Under the pieces are notes generated by a model that searched no databases, was not told the origin of the DNA, and saw nothing but the letters and a program-made list of their open reading frames with translations. The translations under genes were made by a program, and so were the position numbers. Positions 1 to 5,255 of a stretch of 5,255 bases of DNA are shown one piece after another. The stretch spans positions 1-5,255 of the forward strand of contig QHPM01000189.1 of assembly GCA_003219095.1 (NCBI GenBank). The letters are read 5' to 3'. Source of the DNA: Verrucomicrobiota bacterium. GTDB taxonomy: Bacteria; Verrucomicrobiota; Verrucomicrobiia; Chthoniobacterales; UBA10450. Within the stretch, counting starts at the first letter, position 1. Every line of letters starts with the position of its first letter.

Positions 1-1184
1 GCGAACGGCTGTTCGCGGCGGGCGTGGAGGTTTTCGCATTCGATAACAGCATCTTCAACGGCAACGTCAGCGGCGGAATTCACCCGGGTCATGCGACGAT
101 CGTGAATGACGCTTTCGTGGGGTTGAAATTCGATCTCGAGAAGCTCGTCGGTTGGAAGGGCGGATTGTTCGTGGTCAGCGGGATTGATCGCGCCGGCGAG
201 GACCTGACGAGAAAGTACGTCGGAAGTATCTACTCGGTGCAACAGATGGTCGGCGGACAGCGGCCGTTCCTGTATCAGGTCTTTCTGCAGCAGAAGTTCG
301 CGAACAAAAAAGTGACGCTGAAACTCGGCCGTTTCAGCGCGTCGGACGATTTCAACGCTTCGCTGTTCTACGGCTACTCGCTGAACAACGGCATCGACGG
401 CGATATCCGGAATGTGCTCTTCGATACACGCTTTTCTGCTTATCCGTTTCCGGTTTGGGCGGTAGCGGTGTTGCTCGATCCCTCGCCGGAATTCAATGTG
501 AAACTTGGGCTCTTTCAGACATCGAAGGACATGTTCGACAATACTGAGCATGGGCTGGACTGGAGCATCCGTGGCGAGGATGGCTACACCGCGATCGCAC
601 AATTCGGTTGGACGCCGCAATTGTTCAAACAACCGGTATCGTCAGGCGCAAGCGACGGGAAAGGCACGCCCGCATTCGTGACGAAGGGGATGCCGGGGCA
701 TTATCACATCGGAGTTACTTTCTCGCAGTGGGATTTCTATCCGCGTTTCCTTGGCGGGTTCGAGAATCATTCCTACGGCTTCTATGTGCACGGCGACCAA
801 ATGGTTTACCAGGAAGCGCCGGGTAGCGACCAGGGACTCTACGTGTTTGTCGCCTCAGGATATTATCCGCAGACGGAGATCTCGATCGTGCCTTTCCAGG
901 TGAACGTTGGCCTGCATTATAAAGGATTGTTTCCCGGCCGCGATGACGACCGCACCGTGCTGCATTTTATTTACGGCGACCTAAGTGATGACTACGCGCG
1001 CAGCGTTCACGTGCCTGGGCGTCACTTCGCGGATTCCGAGAAGGTGCTGGAATTCGGACATCGATTTCAGGTGACGAAGTGGAGTTACATTCAACCGGAC
1101 TTACAATACGTAATCGATCCCGGCGGCACGGGTGATGTTCCTGACGCGGTCGTGATCGGCGCGCAAATGGGCGTCACGTTCTAA
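1..1184 (+). CDS. OprB-family carbohydrate-selective outer-membrane porin, N-terminus outside window
   Basis: The frame is already open at the left edge, so the GTG at 24 is not taken as the start; residues ERLFAAG precede it in frame. About 393 residues are visible; the signal peptide and first strands are missing. OprB hallmarks in order are NGNVSGG followed by a (L/F)DLEKL..W.GG segment, KYVGS, a long run of alternating aromatic/polar beta-strand sequence, HSYGFYVHGDQMVY, DQGLYVF, and LHYKGLFPGRDDD near the C-terminus. The protein ends in Phe (GAQMGVTF), the usual Bam recognition signature of outer-membrane barrels. The family forms monomeric barrels that let sugars cross the outer membrane. 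The permease gene begins 17 bp after the stop, so this is probably the outer-membrane step of the same uptake system. The exact sugar cannot be read from the sequence. Confidence 0.9.
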   Translation, partial: ERLFAAGVEVFAFDNSIFNGNVSGGIHPGHATIVNDAFVGLKFDLEKLVGWKGGLFVVSGIDRAGEDLTRKYVGSIYSVQQMVGGQRPFLYQVFLQQKFANKKVTLKLGRFSASDDFNASLFYGYSLNNGIDGDIRNVLFDTRFSAYPFPVWAVAVLLDPSPEFNVKLGLFQTSKDMFDNTEHGLDWSIRGEDGYTAIAQFGWTPQLFKQPVSSGASDGKGTPAFVTKGMPGHYHIGVTFSQWDFYPRFLGGFENHSYGFYVHGDQMVYQEAPGSDQGLYVFVASGYYPQTEISIVPFQVNVGLHYKGLFPGRDDDRTVLHFIYGDLSDDYARSVHVPGRHFADSEKVLEFGHRFQVTKWSYIQPDLQYVIDPGGTGDVPDAVVIGAQMGVTF

Positions 1185-1186
1185 CG

Positions 1187-1193
1187 AAAGGAG
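1187..1193 (+). promoter_or_regulatory. Shine-Dalgarno of the sugar permease gene
   Basis: AAAGGAG lies 8 nt before the ATG at 1202, inside the 17-bp gap after the porin stop. It is the clearest ribosome binding site in the window and supports the ATG at 1202 over the in-frame ATG at 1253, which has no comparable upstream site. Confidence 0.8.
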
Positions 1194-1201
1194 CCTAACA
1201 A

Positions 1202-2623
1202 ATGGAAAGAGCGACAATCGAGACAAAACCGCGCGCCACCGGACACGCGCGGATGGATCCGCACACTGCGCGGCGCGGGATGTTCGTGCTCGGAGACGGA
1301 CGCAAAGTCGCCTTCACTTTCTTCCTCCTCGTTTTCCTTTTCGCGCTTTGGGGCTTTTGCAACGGCATGATCGACGTGATGGACAAACATTTTCAGGAGG
1401 AATTGCATCTCAATCTCGCGCAGTCGGCCTGGGTGCAGTTCGCGCATTATCTGGGCTACTTCCTGATGGCGATCCCGGCCGGCTGGCTCGCGATCAAGCT
1501 TGGCTACAAAGGCGGCATCATCGCGGGCTTGCTTATGGTAGCGGCGGGCGGGTTCTGGTTTATCCCCGCATCGCACATCGCACAGTTCTGGGCGTTCTTG
1601 CTAGGCGTTTGCGTGATTGCTGCGGGCCTCACCTTTCTCGAAACGATCGCGAACCCGTACACCACCGTCCTCGGTCCGCCACAGTATGCCGCGACACGAA
1701 TCAATCTCGCGCAATCGATCAACGGCATCGGCCTGCTTCTCGGTCCGATCGCAGGCGGCGCATTCTTCTATTCGAAAAACGCTGCCGGCATCAGCACCGG
1801 CAGTGAACGGCTCTGGATTCCGTACGCATTCATCGGGGTGATTGTCGTCATCCTCTCCATTGTCTTTTTCTTCGCGCCAATGCCGGACATTGAGATGGAA
1901 GATGATTACCACATCGATGAATCCACGCCGGATGCGAGGCAGTCGATCTGGTCGCATCCGCATTTCTGGATGGCGGTGCTGGCGCAATTTCTCTACGTCG
2001 CGGCGCAGGCCGGCATCTTCAGCTTCTTCATCAACTACATGACGTCGCAGGTCCCGCCGGTGCCGACATCGTGGCACCCGCCGGACGCTCCGGCCTCCGG
2101 GTTCTTCGCCGGCTGGTTCGAAACGCACGCCAACGGAGCGCTCGGCTTCAGCAGCAAAGCGGCATCAAATCTCGCTTCGTTAGGCTTTCTCTGTTTCCTG
2201 ATCGGCCGCTTTACCGGCAGCGCAATCCTCAAAAAGTTTACACCCTACAAAGTCCTCGGATGGTACTCAGTCGCCGCGGTTGCGCTCTGCCTTTTGATCT
2301 TCGCAAAACTCGGCTGGGTCTCGGTCGCGTGCGTATTCCTGACCTACTTCTTCATGTCGATCATGTTCCCGACCATTTTCGCGCTCGGTATCTTCGGTCT
2401 CGGACAATCCGCCAAGAAGGCGTCGTCCTTCATCGTCATGGCGATCATGGGCGGAGCGATTTTGCCGAAAGTGATGGGCGCCGTCGCCGACCGCTACGAT
2501 CTCTCGCGCGGCTTCATCGTGCCAATGCTTTGCTTCGCCTTCGTGGCGTTATATGGCTTCATTTGGCCGCGGCTGAGCAATGCTGAGGGCGCGGTACGCG
2601 TTTCCACTTCGGGCGGACACTAA
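1202..2623 (+). CDS. FucP/GluP-type sugar:H+ symporter (FHS family, MFS)
   Basis: The protein has 473 residues with about 12 hydrophobic segments, a hydrophilic N-terminal tail of about 35 residues and a charged central loop (about 228-250) between the two six-helix halves. It matches the E. coli L-fucose permease FucP pattern. Asp58 in NGMID lines up with the essential TM1 Asp; Glu147 in FLETIANPY lines up with the TM4 Glu. RINLAQSIN (166-174), GRFTGS (335-340), FPTIFALGI (389-397) and SSFIVMAIMGGAI (408-420) are also family blocks. FHS members import fucose, glucose, galactose, mannose or fructose with protons across the inner membrane. Compared with FucP, the TM7-TM8 periplasmic loop (about 281-318) is some 25-30 residues longer and rich in Pro/Trp. 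The stop overlaps the next start as TAATG. Substrate is not determined; the adjoining ketose-type kinase suggests a hexose. Confidence 0.93.
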   Translation: MERATIETKPRATGHARMDPHTARRGMFVLGDGRKVAFTFFLLVFLFALWGFCNGMIDVMDKHFQEELHLNLAQSAWVQFAHYLGYFLMAIPAGWLAIKLGYKGGIIAGLLMVAAGGFWFIPASHIAQFWAFLLGVCVIAAGLTFLETIANPYTTVLGPPQYAATRINLAQSINGIGLLLGPIAGGAFFYSKNAAGISTGSERLWIPYAFIGVIVVILSIVFFFAPMPDIEMEDDYHIDESTPDARQSIWSHPHFWMAVLAQFLYVAAQAGIFSFFINYMTSQVPPVPTSWHPPDAPASGFFAGWFETHANGALGFSSKAASNLASLGFLCFLIGRFTGSAILKKFTPYKVLGWYSVAAVALCLLIFAKLGWVSVACVFLTYFFMSIMFPTIFALGIFGLGQSAKKASSFIVMAIMGGAILPKVMGAVADRYDLSRGFIVPMLCFAFVALYGFIWPRLSNAEGAVRVSTSGGH

Positions 2624-3214
2624 TGAACTCGAGCTTCGATCTCGATCACGCGAAGCTCGCCGTCGATCCACGCTTCGCTGGCATCGCCCATGAGCTGAGC
2701 GCGCTCTCACCGATCAATTCTCGCGAGTCATTCAACCGTTACTGCCGGGAAGCATGTCGCCTTTGGAAGGAAGCATTTCCTAGCGGGATCGGCGAAACGG
2801 AACAGTTCGCGCAACTACTTAATCGGGTCGAGCACACGAGCGATAACGTGATTCGCACCGGGTGGGGCGGGGTTGTCATCACGCTGCATGAACACCCCCG
2901 GGTGGAGAAGTATCTCGTCGTGCGTAAAGGCGGATATCTCGCGCTCGAGATGCACGAACAGAAAGACGAGCGCCTCGAAATCCGCGAAGGCAGGTCTTCT
3001 CGGGTGGCGTCCGCCTAACCAGCGATCGCTTACGGTCGAAGTCCTCCGGCCCGGCGCTGACTTTCATTTCCAACCCGGGATGGAGCATTGCATCATTGGC
3101 ACGGAAGACCTGCTGGTGTTTGAGCGTTCCATCGATCCGAAAGGGATGGATCAGGATCTCATCTTCATTTACGAGCCGGACGCGATTGCGTTGCCGCTGC
3201 CAAGTCATGCCTGA
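2623..3214 (+). pseudogene. Small cupin-domain protein, interrupted by a one-base frameshift
   Basis: Translation from the ATG at 2623 (TAATG overlap with the permease) gives a helical N-terminal region, then cupin motif 1, HEHPRVE (His89, His91, Glu95), and stops at 3018 after 131 residues with an unconvincing tail. From about 2996 the next frame continues the protein: LLGWRPP, then cupin motif 2, PGADFHFQPGMEH (His155 if restored), LLVFERS and DLIFIYEPD, ending at 3214. Dropping one G at 2989/2990 restores a continuous 196-residue reading. The four usual cupin metal ligands are therefore split between two frames. The family is a single-domain metal-binding cupin of unproven function. The HxHxxxE...PGxxH...E layout and the position between a sugar permease and a sugar kinase make a sugar isomerase role (compare D-lyxose/mannose isomerase cupins) possible, but this is inference. 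The break may be a sequencing error rather than true loss. Confidence 0.75.
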
Positions 3215-4115
3215 GTTTTACGCTTTCGGCGAGATTCTGTGGGATTGCCTGCCTTCGGGTAAACACGCAGGCGGTGCGCCGTTTAACGTGGCCGCGCATC
3301 TGGCGCAGATCGGTGTCTCCTCGGCATTAATTTCATGCGTCGGGCGTGATCCGCTCGGGGACGAGATCCTCGAAGTCGCCGGTCACAAACAGGTCAGCGT
3401 CGAGTTCGTTACGCGCGCTCGCATCGGTCTGCCGACAGGCACGGTGGTCGTCACGTTGGATGAACACGGCAACGCCACTTATGAGCTCGTTAAACCCGCG
3501 GCGTGGGACGAGATCCGTGTTCCGAAAAAAGCTCTCGACGCAGTCTCCAAAGCGCGCGCGTTTATCTACGGCTCGTTGGCCGGTCGTTCACCATACAACC
3601 TGGAACAGGTCGATCGTCTGCTCGATGTGAAAGGGCCGATGAAATTTTTTGATGTGAATTTGCGGCCGCCTTTCGCCGATCCGCCGCTGGTGATGGACCT
3701 GGCCAGGCGCGCCGATGTTTTAAAATTGAATGACAGCGAAGTTGGGCGTCTGGCTCATTGGGTCCGCACCGGCGAATCGATCCCGGAAACGCCGCGCGAC
3801 GACGCGTCGATCACGCGCGATTGTCAGACGCTTGCGGAAGCAACAAGCGTCTACTGCGTTTGCGTCACACGCGCCGAAGAAGGCGCGGCGCTTTGGGATC
3901 GCGGCAACCTAACGACTGCACCCGCTCCGCACGTCGAAGTGAAGGATACGGTCGGCGCGGGCGATGCGTTTATGGCAGGACTGATGGTCGGGCTCACGCG
4001 CGGAATGGATCACAAGCGTGTCTTGGAAATCGCCTGCCGCCTCGGCGCCTACGTCGCGTCGCACTATGGCGCAACGCCCTTGCTGCCGCCGGAATTGACG
4101 CAGCCGCTCCGCTAA
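3207..4115 (+). CDS. PfkB-family sugar kinase, fructokinase-like
   Basis: The protein has 302 residues, normal for the ribokinase/PfkB family. The start is the ATG at 3207 because family homology begins at once (FYAFGEILWD); the frame is open further upstream but reads as nonsense across the cupin gene. Visible motifs are GEILWD (8-13), the sugar-binding N-terminal signature GGAPFNVAAHLAQIG (22-36), DVNLRPP (149-155), LNDSEV (174-179, the Mg/ATP-side NxxE motif) and the C-terminal signature DTVGAGDAFMAG (247-258) with catalytic base Asp253. The GEILWD...GGAPFN form is typical of members labelled fructokinase, which phosphorylate fructose with ATP in the cytoplasm; other hexoses or pentoses cannot be excluded. 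It overlaps the restored cupin frame by 8 bp and has no obvious Shine-Dalgarno, so it probably depends on translational coupling. Its stop overlaps that of the convergent pyrE remnant. Confidence 0.92.
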   Translation: MPEFYAFGEILWDCLPSGKHAGGAPFNVAAHLAQIGVSSALISCVGRDPLGDEILEVAGHKQVSVEFVTRARIGLPTGTVVVTLDEHGNATYELVKPAAWDEIRVPKKALDAVSKARAFIYGSLAGRSPYNLEQVDRLLDVKGPMKFFDVNLRPPFADPPLVMDLARRADVLKLNDSEVGRLAHWVRTGESIPETPRDDASITRDCQTLAEATSVYCVCVTRAEEGAALWDRGNLTTAPAPHVEVKDTVGAGDAFMAGLMVGLTRGMDHKRVLEIACRLGAYVASHYGATPLLPPELTQPLR

Positions 4116-4611
4116 CCCGGGGCGGGCGCGGCATCGCCGTCTCCTAAATCGCGGCGCATAAAAATTGGTACGACTACATGACCACGTTGTTCAATGGCTT
4201 CCCGACCGCCTTCTTCCCGATCAACGAGCACGAGGACAAATGCGACGTTGCCGCCGGCTTCTTCGATCGCGTCGATTGCTTGGAGCGTTGAGCCGCCGGT
4301 GGTGATGACATCGTCAACGACGACGACAGAATTGCCCGGCGAGAAATCCCAATACTGAGCGCAACCGGATCGGCGCCTAGCGTTAAACCGCCGATGGCAT
4401 CCACACGCTTGCCTAACTTGGAGGCGGTTTCTTTCACCAGTTCCCAGCCGACCTCGCCGATAAGGCAGGCCCCGCGTGGATCCAGGGTGGTGACGCGCGC
4501 GTCGACGTAGAAGTCGCTCTTCGCGCCGGAGGCGAGCGTGAATTCGCCGTGACAGATCGACTTTTCTTGAAGAAGGGCCCGCAATTGTTCTTTGGCCGAC
4601 GAAGGAGTCAT
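4112..4611 (-). pseudogene. pyrE: Orotate phosphoribosyltransferase, broken by internal deletion and frame change
   Basis: PyrE converts orotate and PRPP to orotidine 5'-phosphate in pyrimidine synthesis. Reading leftward from the ATG at 4611, the N-terminus is typical: GEFTLASGAKSDFYVDAR, then GGLTLGADPVALSIG (about residues 74-88). That frame then loses homology and runs to a stop at 4174 (145 residues). Another frame picks up at about 4355: FSPGNS, the PRPP-binding motif VVVVDDVITTGGS (about 4327-4289), then LVLVDREEGGREAI and a stop at 4112. Between the two blocks a normal PyrE has roughly 25-30 more residues, including the flexible catalytic loop with the RKxxKxHG pattern; here it is absent. 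The total of 500 bp is short for a family of about 180-215 residues. No upstream in-frame start exists, as a stop lies eight codons before the ATG. The product as read would be inactive, unless the lesion is an assembly artefact. Confidence 0.87.
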
Positions 4612-4723
4612 TTCACTCTCATCCCGCAGCAGCTACGCCTTGGCAAGCCGATTACACGAGACCTTAATCTCCTCATCTGGCCGCGGGCAAACGTCTCGAA
4701 TTTCTCGACCAGCATTAGCATAT

Positions 4724-4843
4724 CGGACGAAAGTCCGTTTTGGCGAGAAGCCAAAAGTCCAAGCAGGACTGGCTTTGCACGCGAGACGCGCGTGCTACCC
4801 CGGAGAACTGTTTCGGCAGCCGAAACCAGCAGGCTGGCAGCCT
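4724..4843. repeat. Cluster of six short hairpins in the korB-pyrE spacer (REP-like element)
   Basis: Perfect inverted repeats follow one another closely: CGGAC-GAAA-GTCCG (4724-4737), TTTTGGC/GCCAAAA with a 5-nt loop (4738-4756), GTCC/GGAC (4757-4769), GCACGCG/CGCGTGC (4777-4795), GTTTCGG/CCGAAAC with a 3-nt loop (4810-4826) and AGGCT/AGCCT (4831-4843). GGAG (4802-4805) can pair with CTCC (4847-4850) around the last two. The block lies in the 268-bp spacer between two minus-strand genes and has no convincing reading frame. Dense palindromes of this kind are typical of dispersed extragenic repeats, and the AGGCT/AGCCT and GTTTCGG arms resemble intergenic repeats I associate with verrucomicrobial genomes, from memory and unchecked. 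A role as RNA structure in a korB-pyrE transcript is equally possible. None of the hairpins is followed by a U-tract, so this is not a typical intrinsic terminator. Confidence 0.65.
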
Positions 4844-4879
4844 ACGCTCCCCAGAACAACCGCAACGCCCGGCGCGTTA

Positions 4880-5255
4880 TCATTTCATTCGGTCGAATGT
4901 TTTCTGGAGGAGCTCCAGGTCCGACGCGTTACCCGTTTTCTCGCGAGTAGTCTCTATCCACTTCTTCTCGAGAGCATTCTTTGTCGGTCTGTCGTTCTGA
5001 TAAAAGACGCCGAAAACGCCGGGGAAAGGGAGCTGCGCGAGCTTATAGGCGGCGAGCTCATCGGTGACATCATGCCGCAGCTCGTCCTCGGGGGTGTTGT
5101 CCCATTTCTTTTCCTGGATTAACTCGAAGCTGCCGCCCTTGCGCGGATTGGCCGGATCGAAGGCGCCGGGATAGAATTCGACGCATTCACTCAGACATTC
5201 GATGGCGGAAAAGCCGGGATGATCCATGGCGCGCTCGATCATTTGAATCATGTGA
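4880..5255 (-). CDS. 2-oxoacid:ferredoxin oxidoreductase beta subunit (KorB-like), C-terminal part
   Basis: The frame is open to the right edge: a His codon precedes the ATG at 5251, so that Met is internal and the N-terminal half lies outside. About 125 residues are visible. The segment RAMDHPGFSAIECLSECVEFYP is the strand and loop that follow the thiamine-diphosphate domain in beta subunits of 2-oxoglutarate or pyruvate:ferredoxin oxidoreductases (compare GFSfIevLSpC). It is followed by the C-terminal tail with LPFPGVFGVFYQNDRPT, the usual plGvfY..rpt element, and a stop at 4880. The enzyme oxidatively decarboxylates a 2-oxoacid to acyl-CoA with ferredoxin as electron acceptor; the TPP- and cluster-binding residues are not in this window. 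The alpha subunit would be expected to the right. Assignment to the 2-oxoglutarate type is likely but not provable from the tail alone. Confidence 0.85.
   Translation of the reverse strand, partial: HMIQMIERAMDHPGFSAIECLSECVEFYPGAFDPANPRKGGSFELIQEKKWDNTPEDELRHDVTDELAAYKLAQLPFPGVFGVFYQNDRPTKNALEKKWIETTREKTGNASDLELLQKTFDRMK

Noticed and set aside
24..26. GTG at 24 as the porin start
   Set aside because: The frame is open to the window edge and the residues before it fit the family; a start here would lack the signal peptide an outer-membrane protein needs.
1601..2128. Minus-strand open frame of 175 codons inside the permease gene
   Set aside because: It lies wholly antisense to a clear membrane transporter, is full of Arg and charged residues and has no family features; it is a GC-rich shadow frame.
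3096..3206. Upstream extension of the kinase frame to an ATG at 3096
   Set aside because: The extra residues are Ser/Arg-rich nonsense overlapping the conserved end of the cupin gene, while PfkB homology begins directly after the ATG at 3207.
4777..4843. Hairpin arms as CRISPR repeats
   Set aside because: The palindromes differ in sequence and spacing; there is no repeated unit with regular spacers.
4864..4878. AACGC/GCGTT hairpin next to the korB stop as an intrinsic terminator
   Set aside because: The stem is only 5 bp and no U-rich run follows on the minus strand, so termination cannot be supported.
4549..5122. Long plus-strand open frames of 133 and 176 codons across the spacer and the korB end
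   Set aside because: They run antisense to pyrE and korB and straight through the hairpin cluster. They have no recognisable domain and no convincing ribosome binding site, and the opposite strand explains the flanks.

Overview
The window looks like chromosomal DNA of a GC-rich Gram-negative bacterium. An outer-membrane porin requires a diderm cell. The style of the OprB-type porin, the FucP-like permease, the PyrE and the 2-oxoacid:ferredoxin oxidoreductase beta subunit, plus a palindrome-rich spacer, recall soil Verrucomicrobiota (Chthoniobacterales-like). That placement is an impression from memory and is only moderately secure. No RNA gene, CRISPR array, insertion sequence or phage gene was seen.

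Plus strand, 1-4115: a compact sugar-uptake and entry operon. The order is an OprB-family carbohydrate porin (5' end outside the window), a FucP/GluP-type MFS sugar:proton symporter, a small cupin protein, and a PfkB-family (fructokinase-like) sugar kinase. The junctions are a 17-bp gap with a good Shine-Dalgarno, a TAATG stop/start overlap, and an 8-bp overlap. The simplest reading is porin for outer-membrane passage, permease for inner-membrane uptake, cupin for a sugar modification (possibly aldose-ketose isomerisation), then kinase. The cupin frame is broken by one surplus base near 2989-2995, which separates its two metal-binding cupin motifs.

Minus strand, 5255-4112: the C-terminal part of a KorB-like 2-oxoacid:ferredoxin oxidoreductase beta subunit enters from the right edge and stops at 4880. 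A 268-bp spacer follows, holding at least six short hairpins in about 120 bp. After it comes pyrE (orotate phosphoribosyltransferase), which has lost its catalytic loop and changes frame near 4345-4360. Its restored stop codon overlaps the kinase stop codon on the opposite strand.

Two broken conserved genes so close together could be real decay or sequence/assembly error. This is the main question the window raises. The most unusual non-coding structure is the hairpin cluster at 4724-4843.
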